NCBI RefSeq assembly: GCF_000959445.1 | Contig: NZ_CP009632.1 | Coordinates: 434,001-498,000, forward strand | Source: Burkholderia vietnamiensis LMG 10929 | Lineage (GTDB): Bacteria > Pseudomonadota > Gammaproteobacteria > Burkholderiales > Burkholderiaceae | Length of the DNA: 64,000 nucleotides | Direction: 5' to 3' | Part shown: positions 1 through 8,811 of the stretch, in pieces | How the letters are laid out: each line of letters starts with the position of its first letter | Position numbering within the stretch: position 1 is the first letter of the stretch | Notes under the pieces: model-generated | Told to the model about the DNA's origin: nothing | The model's database searches: none | Seen by the model: only the letters and a program-made list of their open reading frames with translations | Translations under genes and position numbers: made by a program

Positions 1-5
1 CCATG

Positions 6-1523
6 CTACGCATGGCTTTCCGAATCGAGCCGCTTCACCGATTCCAGCGCGCGTGCACGCGCGCACTGATGATCGACGATCGGCATCGGATAGCTTCGCC
101 CGAGCGTGACGGACGCGCGTTGCAACTGCTCGCGCGACGCGGCCCATGGCGCGTGGACGGTGTCTGCGGAAAGCTGCGCGAGCTCGGGCACCCAGCGACG
201 CGTGTAGTCGCCGTGCGGATCGAACTTCTGCGCCTGCAGAACCGGATTGAAGATGCGGAAATACGGCGCCGCGTCGGCGCCGCTGCCCGACACCCACTGC
301 CAGCTCGCGGGATTGCTCGCCTCGTCGGCATCGACCAGCGTATCCCAGAACCATGCTTCGCCCTGTCGCCAGTCGATCAGCAAGTGTTTCGACAGAAACG
401 ACGCCGCCACCATGCGCACGCGGTTGTGCATCCAGCCGGTATGCCACAGCTCGCGCATGCCGGCATCGACGAGCGGGTAGCCCGTGCGGCCCGTCTGCCA
501 CTTGCGCAGTGACTTCGCGTCGTCGCGCCACGGCATCGAATCGAACTGCCGGCGGAAATTGACCTGATGAAGCGGCGCGAAGTGATACAGGAGGTGGTAC
601 GAGAATTCTCGCCAGCCGATTTCGCTGAGGAACTTGCTCAACGGCCCGTCCTTTGAGTCGACGCCGCGCACGATGCGCGCACTTCGCATTGCATCGGCCG
701 CCGACAGCGTCGCGTACCAAACCTGCCGAACCGATATGTTGCCGAAGCGCAGATACGGCGACAGCCGGCTCGTCGCGCGAGCGGCCGGAAAATCGCGCAG
801 CGTCGGATAGTCGGACAGCGAATTCTCCAGGAATGCTTCGAGTTGATCGCTGGCGGCTTGCTCGCCGCACTGCCAGGTCTCACGCAGCCCGCCGGCCCAG
901 TCGGGAGCCGACGGCTGCAGCTCGAGCTCGCGAAGCGTGCAGACGTGTGGCGTCGCGTGGGCTGGAACCGGAAAAAACCGGATGTGCGACGGCGCCGGCA
1001 GCGGAACCGGCGGGAAAAAATCGTCGCGCCGAGCGGCTCTCCAGTACGCGCTGAAGACCTGGAACGGCAGGCCTTCGCGCGTGGTCACCGTCCACGGTTC
1101 GCGCAGCAGGTGCCCGTTGAACGTCGACACGGCGATCCCGCGGTCGATCAAGTCTCTCTTGATCGACGCATCGGTGCCGGTCTGCGCCTTCGCGTAACGC
1201 CGGTTCCAGACGACCATCGCCGCGCCGATCGCTGCGGCGAAACCGGTGATCGCTTCATGCTCGTTGCCGCGCAGCAGAATCAGCGAGCCGCCATGCGCCG
1301 CGAGCGCGTCGTCGAGTTTGCTCAGCGATTCATGGAGCCACCAGCGCTGCGCGCCGCCCATCGCACGACCGTGTTTCGGCGCGGCGTCGTGCACATACAC
1401 GCAAACGACCGGGTGCCCGGTGTCGAGCGCATGCGTCAGCGCGGGGTTGTCGGCCAGCCGTTGGTCGTCGCGGAACCATACGACGACGGGGCGAGCTTCG
1501 TGCGGAAGGTCGGAGCGGGTCAT
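6..1523 (-). CDS. phrB: Deoxyribodipyrimidine photolyase (CPD photolyase, class I type)
   Basis: A 505-residue flavoprotein of the cryptochrome/photolyase family, which uses blue light to split cyclobutane pyrimidine dimers. The N-terminal antenna domain opens with VVWFRDDQRLADNPAL near residue 14. The C-terminal FAD-binding helical domain carries TGYPLVDAGMREL, WMHNRVRM and the conserved block SWQWVSGSGADAAPYF followed by RIFNP. Length is normal (470-510). The ATG at 1523 lacks a strong ribosome binding site but gives the family's usual N-terminus. It lies alone, facing away from the esterase, at the edge of a block rich in light- and oxidation-related genes. Family is certain; CPD specificity rather than a signalling cryptochrome is inferred. 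Confidence 0.93.
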   Translation of the reverse strand: MTRSDLPHEARPVVVWFRDDQRLADNPALTHALDTGHPVVCVYVHDAAPKHGRAMGGAQRWWLHESLSKLDDALAAHGGSLILLRGNEHEAITGFAAAIGAAMVVWNRRYAKAQTGTDASIKRDLIDRGIAVSTFNGHLLREPWTVTTREGLPFQVFSAYWRAARRDDFFPPVPLPAPSHIRFFPVPAHATPHVCTLRELELQPSAPDWAGGLRETWQCGEQAASDQLEAFLENSLSDYPTLRDFPAARATSRLSPYLRFGNISVRQVWYATLSAADAMRSARIVRGVDSKDGPLSKFLSEIGWREFSYHLLYHFAPLHQVNFRRQFDSMPWRDDAKSLRKWQTGRTGYPLVDAGMRELWHTGWMHNRVRMVAASFLSKHLLIDWRQGEAWFWDTLVDADEASNPASWQWVSGSGADAAPYFRIFNPVLQAQKFDPHGDYTRRWVPELAQLSADTVHAPWAASREQLQRASVTLGRSYPMPIVDHQCARARALESVKRLDSESHA

Positions 1524-2000
1524 GAGTGTGTCGTGAAGAGTTGCGGTTGCATGGTGTGAACGGGATGGGGCCGAGCCGCGCGACGTATCCGAACGATGGC
1601 CGCGTTATTCATGTCGCGGCCGTCCATTGCCCGCGATGACCGGCGCGGTCACGCCGTCCCAACGCGCTGCGATCGCGATCGCCGCCGGCAGGATGAGCGC
1701 CCACCTCGTCCGTGGCCACAGCGATGCACACGTCGCATCTCGACACGGCGCGCAACGTAATACGTCCTTCGCGGGCGCAGCCGAGCAGCGCCGAAGAAAT
1801 AGGGCGATTCGCGGACGATGGCTTCATCGGGAGCGATGGCGGGCATGCGGGCTCCGTTCGTTGGTTCATGTGTATACGGCGGTGCGCGGCGAACGGATGC
1901 ATCTCGTGCCGACACGAGCGGAACGCGCGCCTGCATCCGCCTGCGCCCTGACTACGTATACGCGGGTGTGCGACCCGCGTGGTCACAATTGGAGATTTGC
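1524..2000. other. Intergenic region between divergent photolyase and esterase genes
   Basis: About 480 bases with several open frames on both strands, none with a recognisable domain, good start site or convincing codon pattern; I treat them as chance ORFs of GC-rich DNA. Two GTATAC hexamers (about 1871 and 1956) lie in the half nearer the esterase. They might be promoter or operator parts, but nothing else supports this. Confidence 0.5.
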
Positions 2001-2960
2001 ATGAACCTCAAGGTCGCGCTCGCCGTGCTGTCCGTGCTGGTCGCAGCCGCTTTGCTGGCCGCGCACAGTCCGCTGCGGCTTCTGAATGCATTGACGCCGA
2101 CCAACACCTTCCGCCTTTTCGCCGATATCCCCTACGGGCCCGGCGAGCGCCAAGTGCTCGACGTCTACTTGCCGGCGCGCGTGGCGCGCGACTGGCCGAC
2201 CGAGCCGAATGCCGGCGCGCCCGTCGTCGTGTTCTTTTACGGGGGAAGCTGGCAGTCGGGCAAGCGCAACGACTATCTGTTCGTCGGCGAGGCGCTGGCG
2301 TCGCGCGGCTTTGTCGCCGTGGTGCCCGACTACCGCACCTATCCGGCCACCACCTTTCCCGGCTTCATCGACGACGCGGCCCGTGCGGTCGCATGGGCGC
2401 GCGGGCACGCGGCTGCGTTCGGCGGCGACCCGCGGCGCGTGTTCCTGATGGGGCATTCCGCCGGCGCACAAATCGCCGCGCTGCTCGCCACCGACGGCCG
2501 CTATCTGGCCGCGAGCGAGATGCGCAGCAGCGAGATCGCGGGCGTGATCGGGCTGGCCGGCCCATACGATTTCCTGCCGCTGCGCGATGCGACGCTCGAA
2601 CGGATCTTCCCCGACGACCAGCGTGCAGCGAGCCAGCCGATCCGCTTCGTGCGGGGCAGCGAGCCGCCGATGTGGTTGGCCGTCGCCGAGAACGATACGG
2701 TGGTCGAGCCCGGCAACACCGATCGATTCGCGCGGGCGTTGCAGAACGCCGGCGATAGCGTGGTGGTCACGCGCTACCGGCATCTGAGCCATGCCGCGCT
2801 GGTCGGCGTGCTGGGCGCGCCGCTCAGACGCGCGGCGTCGGTGCTGGACGATCTGTCGGCATTCGTCGAGCGCGCGGGCGGCGTGTCGAACGCCGGAGTC
2901 GCGAGCGGCGACGCAAAGCCGCGCGCTGCGACGGTCGCGTCGGCGGTTTCGGCGCAGTGA
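2001..2960 (+). CDS. Alpha/beta hydrolase (carboxylesterase / BD-FAE-like)
   Basis: A 319-residue secreted or membrane-anchored esterase-type hydrolase. Residues 1-22 form a hydrophobic signal/anchor segment. The oxyanion-hole region is FFYGGSW (YGG in place of the usual HGG), and the nucleophile elbow is GHSAGAQ near residue 151. A downstream Asp (AENDTVV) and His (RHLSHAAL) complete a plausible triad. The ATG at 2001 is chosen over the longer open frame from 1818 because GGAG sits 7-10 bases upstream and the signal segment then starts the protein. Substrate unknown. It converges on the MerR-like regulator. Confidence 0.85.
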   Translation: MNLKVALAVLSVLVAAALLAAHSPLRLLNALTPTNTFRLFADIPYGPGERQVLDVYLPARVARDWPTEPNAGAPVVVFFYGGSWQSGKRNDYLFVGEALASRGFVAVVPDYRTYPATTFPGFIDDAARAVAWARGHAAAFGGDPRRVFLMGHSAGAQIAALLATDGRYLAASEMRSSEIAGVIGLAGPYDFLPLRDATLERIFPDDQRAASQPIRFVRGSEPPMWLAVAENDTVVEPGNTDRFARALQNAGDSVVVTRYRHLSHAALVGVLGAPLRRAASVLDDLSAFVERAGGVSNAGVASGDAKPRAATVASAVSAQ

Positions 2961-3001
2961 GCGGTGGTGAAATGGAACGGGCGCGCTCGTCGCCGCGCAT
3001 C

Positions 3002-3018
3002 GCGCGTCGACGACGCGC
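3002..3018. terminator. GC-rich inverted repeat between convergent genes
   Basis: GCGCGTCG and CGACGCGC form a perfect inverted repeat around one central base, in the 100-bp gap between the 3' ends of the esterase and the MerR-like gene. Position fits a bidirectional transcription end, but there is no T-tract and such repeats arise easily in this base composition. Confidence 0.3.
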
Positions 3019-3060
3019 TACGCCACAACGCAACCCAACCGCTGGCTGGCGATTGCCGCC

Positions 3061-4032
3061 CTAGACCGACTTCGGCGCTTGCGCGGCCGCGTCCAGCCCT
3101 TCTTCGCGCAGGATGACGGAGAGTGCCGTTTCGAGCAATTCGGCGGCCCGATTCGCCGCGTCGCCGAGATGGCGGTGCAGCAGCGCATCGGCGGGCGAGC
3201 GCGACACGCATTCGTCGCTGTAGCGCTCGAACGCGCTGAGCTGCATGATCAGTTCGGACAGATGGCGCGGGCATTCGCATTTGACCGTCGTCGACAAGCC
3301 GCTCAGCGACGCGAGCGTCGCTTCGTCGAAGCGGCGCTGCGTGCGCAGCCACAGCCCGCGCTCGGTGTCGTTCGCCTGTCGCGCCTTGACGACCGCCTGG
3401 GCGAGTTTCGAAATGATCGACGCGGAGTTGGTCTGGCCTTCCGTCGAGCGGAACAGCTCGAACCCGGACAGCCGCGCCAGCTCGACGGCCTCCGCCGTGC
3501 CGAACCCGTATATGACGGCCACCGCATGTGCATTGAGCGCTTGCGCCGCGCTGGCCAGTTGTGACACGACGTCTTCATGAAGCGACGTGGTCGTCGCGAT
3601 CAGCGCATCGGCGGACGTACCGGTGTGCCGGCTCGCTTCGTCGATCGATTCGATGCGCGCCGCGATATGGATGCCCATGCGCTCGATAGCGGACGCCGAG
3701 ATCGGCAGCGCGCCGACGACGGCTAGGCTCACGCCCGTTTCGGGCAGCGCCGCGCCGCGTGTATCGGTCAACGACAACGCCTCGAGTTCGTCGCGGCTCA
3801 GGCTCGCGATTGAGCCGATCGCGTGACCCTGATTGACGAGGGCTTTCAGCAAACGAATCCGCTGCACGTCGTCGTCCGAGTACATCCGCTGCCCGGACGG
3901 CGTCTTCGGCGGCGCAACCACGCCATAGCGCCGCTCCCAAATCCTCAGCGTGGCTGCTGGCATGCGTGCCAGGCGCGCGGCCTCGCCGCTGCGATAGCGG
4001 TGCGGCGTATCGCGATCCTTGCGAGCGGACAT
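3061..4032 (-). CDS. MerR-family regulator, LitR/CarH-like, lacking the cobalamin motif
   Basis: A 323-residue transcription regulator. Residues 12-80 are a MerR helix-turn-helix (YRSGEAARLARMPAATLRIW, then ERRYG and SGQRMYSDDDVQRI). Residues about 100-220 resemble the B12-binding-like fold of LitR/CarH light sensors. The DxHxxG cobalamin motif is absent, so adenosylcobalamin light sensing is unlikely. Near the C-terminus is a cluster C252-x-C254-x2-H257...C275 that could bind a metal or Fe-S cluster or be redox active. The start at 4032 has AGGAG eight bases upstream. It is divergent from the Fe-S photolyase gene and shares a promoter element with its paralogue at 8812-9612. A 'class III LitR' role controlling photoprotection genes is inferred from context. 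Confidence 0.85.
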   Translation of the reverse strand: MSARKDRDTPHRYRSGEAARLARMPAATLRIWERRYGVVAPPKTPSGQRMYSDDDVQRIRLLKALVNQGHAIGSIASLSRDELEALSLTDTRGAALPETGVSLAVVGALPISASAIERMGIHIAARIESIDEASRHTGTSADALIATTTSLHEDVVSQLASAAQALNAHAVAVIYGFGTAEAVELARLSGFELFRSTEGQTNSASIISKLAQAVVKARQANDTERGLWLRTQRRFDEATLASLSGLSTTVKCECPRHLSELIMQLSAFERYSDECVSRSPADALLHRHLGDAANRAAELLETALSVILREEGLDAAAQAPKSV

Positions 4033-4068
4033 CGGTGCTCTCCTGAAGTCGATGGCTGATGTATCAGG

Positions 4069-4113
4069 ATTTTACGCAGTTTGCCGGAAATTTGAAGCAG
4101 GAAAGTGATTCAA
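4069..4113 (-). promoter_or_regulatory. Promoter with LitR-like operator before the MerR gene
   Basis: Read on the minus strand: TTGAA, 12 bases, TTCAA (inverted half-sites) overlapping a -35-like CTTCAA, then 17 bases to a -10-like TAAAAT (4069-4074). The 28-bp element at 4086-4113 matches 9667-9694 at 23 of 28 positions, and both lie exactly 12 bases from their -10 box. This suggests autoregulation and co-regulation of the two paralogous loci. Because the region is divergent, the site may also affect the Fe-S photolyase gene. Confidence 0.6.
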
Positions 4114-4283
4114 TGTACGTAATTTTGGTCGGAAAGATGGTTCGTGAAGCGCATGCGCGGCTAGAATGTATCGGTGCGGCGGGCGTTGTGCGCGAAGTTG
4201 TAAGTGAAGGATCGTGACGCATCCGGCGTCGCGATGCGCCCGCCTCGACACCTCATGAACGACAAGCGATCGCAAAGCATCCC

Positions 4284-5813
4284 ATGACCACCTTGAGGCT
4301 CGTTCTAGGCGACCAGCTCGACCCGCATCACCCCTGGTTCGCCGAGGTCCAGCCCGACATCGTGTACGCGCTGATGGAGATTCGGCAGGAGACCGACTAC
4401 GTGCTCCATCACGCGCAGAAGCTCATTGCGGTGTTTGCGGCGATGCGCCGCTTCGCCGAGTTGCTGCGCGAGGCGGGGCACGTCGTCCACTACATCGAGA
4501 TCGACGATCCACTCAATCGCCAGGCCATTGCGGCGAACCTCGACATGCTGGCCGACCGCTACGGCGCACATCGCATCGAGTATCTGCTGCCCGACGAGTG
4601 GCGCGTCGACCGGCAACTGCAGGCTTATGCGGCGTCGGCGCGCGTGCCGGTGCAAGTGCTCGATACGAACCATTTCTACACGACGCGCGACGAAGTCGCG
4701 AGCCTGTTCGGCAACAGCCGCACGTGGGTCATGGACCGCTTCTATCGAAGCATGCGCGTACGCCATCGCGTGTTGCTCGACGCACAAGGGCGTCCCGCAG
4801 GCGGGCAATGGAACTACGATGCCGAAAACCGCGAGGCGTGGTCCGGTACGCCTGCCGAGCCGCCCGACTGGCGTCCGCGTCACGACCATCGCGCGCTGTG
4901 GAGCCGGATCGTGGCCGCCGGCGTGCGCAGCTTCGGCGCGCCGTCCGCCGACGACTTCCGCTGGCCGGTCGATCGCAGCGAGGCGCTCGCGTGCCTCGAG
5001 TCCTTCATCCGGCATGGGCTGCCTTTCTTCGGACGCTTTCAGGATGCGATGCACCGCGACGCGCGACGCCTGTTCCACTCGATGCTGTCGTTCGCCCTCA
5101 ACGTGAAGATGTTGAATCCGCGCGAAGTCGTCGAGCGCGCGGAGCATGCGTATCGCACCGGCGCCGCGCCGCTGGCCGCGGTCGAAGGGTTCATCCGGCA
5201 GATTCTCGGCTGGCGCGAGTTCGTGCGCGGCGTGTACTGGGCGCGCATGCCGGGTTACGCCGACAGCAATGCGTTCGGCCATCGGCGCGCGTTGCCGCAT
5301 TGGTTCTGGAACGGCAGCACGCGCATGGCGTGCATGGCGCATGCACTGACGCAATCGCTCGACGCTGCGCATGCGCACCATATCCAGCGACTGATGGTGA
5401 TCGGCAACTTTGCGCTGCTGGCCGGGCTCGAGCCGCGTCAGGTGCATCAGTGGTATCTCGGCGTCTACATCGATGCGTTCGAATGGGTCGAGCTGCCGAA
5501 CACGCTCGGCATGAGCCAGTACGCGGATGGCGGCGCGATGGCGACCAAGCCGTACGTTTCCAGCGCCGCGTACATCAACCGGATGAGCAACTACTGCAAG
5601 GGCTGCGCGTACGACCATCGTGCGCGCACGGGCGAGCACGCGTGCCCGTTCAATGCGCTGTACTGGGATTTTTTCGACCGGCATCGCAGCGCGCTGCAAC
5701 ACAACCACCGGCTGTCGATGGTCTATCGGCAACTCGCGCGTTTCGACGACGAGGCGCTCGATGCGATCCGCGCGCAGGCGGAGGGCGTGGTGCGGGATAT
5801 CGAGTCGCTGTAG
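4284..5813 (+). CDS. Iron-sulfur bacterial cryptochrome/photolyase ((6-4) photolyase type)
   Basis: A 509-residue protein of the FeS-BCP/CryPro family, known for (6-4) photoproduct repair and blue-light signalling. It begins LRLVLGDQLDPHHPWF. The four cysteines known to hold the [4Fe-4S] cluster are present at residues 350 (MACMAH), 438, 441 and 454 (C-x2-C-x12-C), the same numbering as I recall for Agrobacterium PhrB. Histidine- and tryptophan-rich FAD/lumazine-binding segments such as IRQILGWREFVRGVYW are intact. It is divergent from the LitR-like regulator, and the nearby DUF2256 zinc-ribbon gene is a common genomic companion of this family. Confidence 0.93.
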   Translation: MTTLRLVLGDQLDPHHPWFAEVQPDIVYALMEIRQETDYVLHHAQKLIAVFAAMRRFAELLREAGHVVHYIEIDDPLNRQAIAANLDMLADRYGAHRIEYLLPDEWRVDRQLQAYAASARVPVQVLDTNHFYTTRDEVASLFGNSRTWVMDRFYRSMRVRHRVLLDAQGRPAGGQWNYDAENREAWSGTPAEPPDWRPRHDHRALWSRIVAAGVRSFGAPSADDFRWPVDRSEALACLESFIRHGLPFFGRFQDAMHRDARRLFHSMLSFALNVKMLNPREVVERAEHAYRTGAAPLAAVEGFIRQILGWREFVRGVYWARMPGYADSNAFGHRRALPHWFWNGSTRMACMAHALTQSLDAAHAHHIQRLMVIGNFALLAGLEPRQVHQWYLGVYIDAFEWVELPNTLGMSQYADGGAMATKPYVSSAAYINRMSNYCKGCAYDHRARTGEHACPFNALYWDFFDRHRSALQHNHRLSMVYRQLARFDDEALDAIRAQAEGVVRDIESL

Positions 5814-6021
5814 GGCGGGTTGTGGTCGGGGCGTATGAAGGGGCGGCGGATGGGGAGCGCCGCTTGCGTCGAAATGCCGAAGTGCGCGGGCGCCGTGTGT
5901 TGCGCCCGTGTCGCATGTCGAGCACTGCCGCGGCGCCGCGCGATCGCTCGCCGCATGCGTTAAGTAGCAGAGAGCATCGCGGAATTGGCGCGCGCCTCAC
6001 CCTCCGACGTTCACGAATCGA

Positions 6022-7077
6022 TCAACGATCGGACCGGGGTGTCTCAAGGCGCGACCTCCGTGTGCCCAACGCGTCGACCACGGCGCCGCCGAGCCCGCTG
6101 CCGCTCAACCATGCACCTTCGACCTTGCCGCCGCCCAGCCAGTCCCCGCACAGTCCGACGCCGGCCGTCGTCCGCCATGCAAAGCGGCCGTGCGTCGAGG
6201 CCGTGGCAACGGCCGGCTCCGCATAGCGCCACCGATGGGCAGTCGCCGACTCGGCGCCCGCGCCCGTGATGTCCCGAAACGCCGCCAACAATGCGTCGGT
6301 CACCCATTCGGCCCGCGCTTCCAGATGAGCGTGACTCCAGTCGGGCGTTGCATGCAGTACCCACGTGTCGATGCCGGCGCGCCCGGGCTTGGACGTGTCG
6401 TTGGCGATCCAGCCGAGCGGCCCGGAGTTGACGAAGGCCGCGTCGAAGCCGGGGTCCGGCAGCCCGCGACACTGCGCCATCACCGTCCACGTCGCGCGCA
6501 TCTCGCTGCGCTGTGCGATGACGGCAAGACTCGGCTCCGCATGCCGCAGAAGCGGCACGGCCTGCGGCGCGGGGACGGCGACGATCACGGCGTCGTGGTG
6601 CGCGTCCAGTACGCCGTGCTCGGCCGACGTCGCGCGCCAGCAATCTCCGTCGCGAATCAACTCGACGATCGTCGTTTCGCAGAGCGTTCGAATGCCGGCC
6701 GACAGACGCCGCGCCGGCGCCGACATGCCCGGCACGCCGACGTACCGCAGCGCAGGCGCGAGCAACGCGCGCGGGCCGAGCGAGCCGATCGACGCCACGC
6801 GCGCCTCCCACGGGGCTGCTGCTCCACTTGCCACCCAGCGCGCTACTTCGGCGACGAACGCCGGATGTTGCGCGGTGAAATACGGCGCACCGTGATCGGC
6901 TTGCCAGAGCGCGGTACGGCGCGTACTCATGCGTCCGCCGACACCGCGGCTCTTTTCGTAGACGGTCACGCGGTGACCCGCGTCGGCCAGCACGCGCGCG
7001 CAGGCCAGCCCCGCTATCCCGGCGCCGACGATCGCGATATGTGCCGATGAGTCGGAAAACGGCGGCATGTGATTCAT
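6022..7077 (-). CDS. Renalase-like FAD-dependent NAD(P)H oxidoreductase
   Basis: A 351-residue flavoprotein. A dinucleotide-binding motif (IAIVGAGIAGLACARVLADA) is followed by the renalase-type signature YEKSRGVGGRMSTRR. The C-terminus carries the second FAD-binding block CGDWLGGGKVEGAWLSG. Related proteins occur beside photolyase and folE genes in light-response loci; the substrate is not established. It lies 88 bases downstream of the ECF sigma gene on the same strand, so it is probably the last gene of the folE-sigma operon. Confidence 0.87.
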   Translation of the reverse strand: MNHMPPFSDSSAHIAIVGAGIAGLACARVLADAGHRVTVYEKSRGVGGRMSTRRTALWQADHGAPYFTAQHPAFVAEVARWVASGAAAPWEARVASIGSLGPRALLAPALRYVGVPGMSAPARRLSAGIRTLCETTIVELIRDGDCWRATSAEHGVLDAHHDAVIVAVPAPQAVPLLRHAEPSLAVIAQRSEMRATWTVMAQCRGLPDPGFDAAFVNSGPLGWIANDTSKPGRAGIDTWVLHATPDWSHAHLEARAEWVTDALLAAFRDITGAGAESATAHRWRYAEPAVATASTHGRFAWRTTAGVGLCGDWLGGGKVEGAWLSGSGLGGAVVDALGTRRSRLETPRSDR

Positions 7078-7165
7078 CGTGGCAACCCCGTACGTCGGGA
7101 GATCGCCGCAACGCGTGCCGCATGGGCATCGGCACTCGACGTCGAACTTCTGCGACCGGGCTGGC

Positions 7166-7873
7166 TCATTGCTCGAGGTAAATCCTGAGCCGCAGCAGGC
7201 TGCGGCGAATCCAGCTCTTCATCGTGCCGAGCGGAACCTGCATGCGCTCGGCCAGCTCGGCATACGACGCGCCGCCGTGAAACGCTTCACGCAGCACGTA
7301 GGCTTGTCGCTCGCCGAGATGGGCGAGCCCGCGCTCCAGGCGCTGGCGTTCCTGGCTTGCCTGAGCGCCCGCGTCGGGCGTCGGGCCTTCGTCCGGTATC
7401 AGCAGCGCCTGCTCTTCGTCGAGCGGCGCGTCACGGTGCTGCCGGAGCCGATCGATGGTTCGATTGCGGGCGAGCGTCAGCAGCCATGTCATCGCGGTGC
7501 CGCGTTCGGCGTCGAACGCACCGGCGCGCCGCCATGCCGTCGTGAACACCTCCTGAAGCAGATCTTCCGCTTCATGGCGGTCACGTATCATCCGCACGAT
7601 CAGGCCGTACAGCCGTGCCGACGTCAATCGGTACAGCTGCGCGAACGCCTGCTCGTCGCCGGCGGCGACGCGACACAGCAGGCTGTCGAGCGCCGCGTGC
7701 CAGACGGCTTGCTCGTCCGGCTCGCGCTGCGCCGTGTCGTCGGCGAACGCGTCGGCGCCTGCCGCATACGACTGGGAATGAGCGGCGCCGCGGCGTTGCT
7801 GTCTGGCCGAATGGAGCGGCTTCGCGCGCCCGTGCGCCGACGACGGGCGGAGTGACTCGTGCGAACAGTTCAT
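7166..7873 (-). CDS. ECF-family RNA polymerase sigma factor (LitS/SigK-like)
   Basis: A 235-residue ECF sigma factor. Region 2 (DEQAFAQLYRLTSARLYGLI, then AEDLLQEVFTTAW and RNRTIDRLRQHRD) and region 4 (GGASYAELAERMQVPLGTMK, then SWIRRSLLRLR) are both clear. Residues 1-45 are a non-conserved extension. The start at 7873 has GGAG nine bases upstream; the much longer open frame reading back to 9175 crosses folE and is not real. No anti-sigma gene follows, unlike the paralogue at 17864-18475. Sitting behind the MerR-like protein and folE, it is a candidate light- or singlet-oxygen-responsive sigma. Confidence 0.9.
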   Translation of the reverse strand: MNCSHESLRPSSAHGRAKPLHSARQQRRGAAHSQSYAAGADAFADDTAQREPDEQAVWHAALDSLLCRVAAGDEQAFAQLYRLTSARLYGLIVRMIRDRHEAEDLLQEVFTTAWRRAGAFDAERGTAMTWLLTLARNRTIDRLRQHRDAPLDEEQALLIPDEGPTPDAGAQASQERQRLERGLAHLGERQAYVLREAFHGGASYAELAERMQVPLGTMKSWIRRSLLRLRIYLEQ

Positions 7874-7986
7874 CTGCAACTCCGCATGCTGTGAGCTTCC
7901 TGCTTTTGCGCGTCGCGGTGCGAGCGGACGCCGATCATGAGTGAACACCGTGCCGGTGGATTCATTGCGCGTGGTTCCGTGCCGGC

Positions 7987-8718
7987 CTACGCGTCCTTGC
8001 CGGACAGAAGGGCAAGGAACTCGCGGCGAAGCGACGCGTCCGCGAGGAACTTGCCGCGCATCACGCTGTTGGTCATCTTCGCTTGGTCGTCCTTGGTGCC
8101 GCGCCAGTGCATGCAGAAGTGGTCGGCTTCGAGCACGACGGCAAGCCCGTCGGGCGCGATGCGCCGTTCGAGCAGGTCGGCGATCTGCTTGACCGCCTCC
8201 TCCTGAATCTGCGGGCGCGCCATGACCCAGTTCACGAGCCGGCCATACTTCGACAAGCCGATCAGATTCGACGTGGCGCTCGGCAGCACGCCGATCCATA
8301 TCCGCCCCATGATCGGGCAGAGATGATGCGAACACGCGCTGCGTACGCGCAGCGGGCCGACGATCAGCAGTTCGTCCAGCCGCTCGACGTTGGGGAACTC
8401 GGTGACGGGCGGCGGTGCCTCGTAACGGCCTGCAAACACTTCGCGGACGAACATCTTCGCGACGCGCCGCGCGGTGTCGCGCGTGTTGTGGTCGTGATCG
8501 ACGTCGATGACGAGCGAGCGCAGCACCGCTTCCATCCGCTGTGCGACTTCGCTCTGCAGCGCGTCGAGCTCGCCGTCGCGCAGGTGCGCGGCGATGTTGT
8601 CGTTCGCATGAAAGCGCGCGCCCGCATGTTCGAGCCGACGACGAATCAGTTGCGACAGAGGAATGCCCTCGTCGATCGCGGTCAACGTGTGCTCGGGCGC
8701 GTCGATTACATTTCCCAT
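7987..8718 (-). CDS. folE: GTP cyclohydrolase I (type IA)
   Basis: A 243-residue enzyme converting GTP to 7,8-dihydroneopterin triphosphate, the first pterin/folate step. Zinc-ligand motifs are visible: RSACSHHLCPIMGRIWIG (Cys and His) and ADHFCMHWRG (Cys). The catalytic NLIGLSKYGRLVNW block is present. In light-response loci a second FolE is thought to supply pterin antenna chromophore for photolyases; that role is inferred here from the two photolyases nearby. It lies between the MerR-like gene (93 bp) and the ECF sigma gene (113 bp), all leftward. Confidence 0.94.
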   Translation of the reverse strand: MGNVIDAPEHTLTAIDEGIPLSQLIRRRLEHAGARFHANDNIAAHLRDGELDALQSEVAQRMEAVLRSLVIDVDHDHNTRDTARRVAKMFVREVFAGRYEAPPPVTEFPNVERLDELLIVGPLRVRSACSHHLCPIMGRIWIGVLPSATSNLIGLSKYGRLVNWVMARPQIQEEAVKQIADLLERRIAPDGLAVVLEADHFCMHWRGTKDDQAKMTNSVMRGKFLADASLRREFLALLSGKDA

Positions 8719-8811
8719 TTCGGTTCGTTTCTCGAGGTTGGATGGTGGTGCGGCAGATCGTGATCCGGTGCGATGCCGTGCGTGCCCGAAGAGGTATCGG
8801 CCGCGCGTGGC

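Noticed and set aside
1609..2004. Overlapping 125-codon ORFs on both strands upstream of the esterase
   Set aside because: No domain, no ribosome binding site and no sensible neighbours; mirror-image ORFs are expected in GC-rich DNA.
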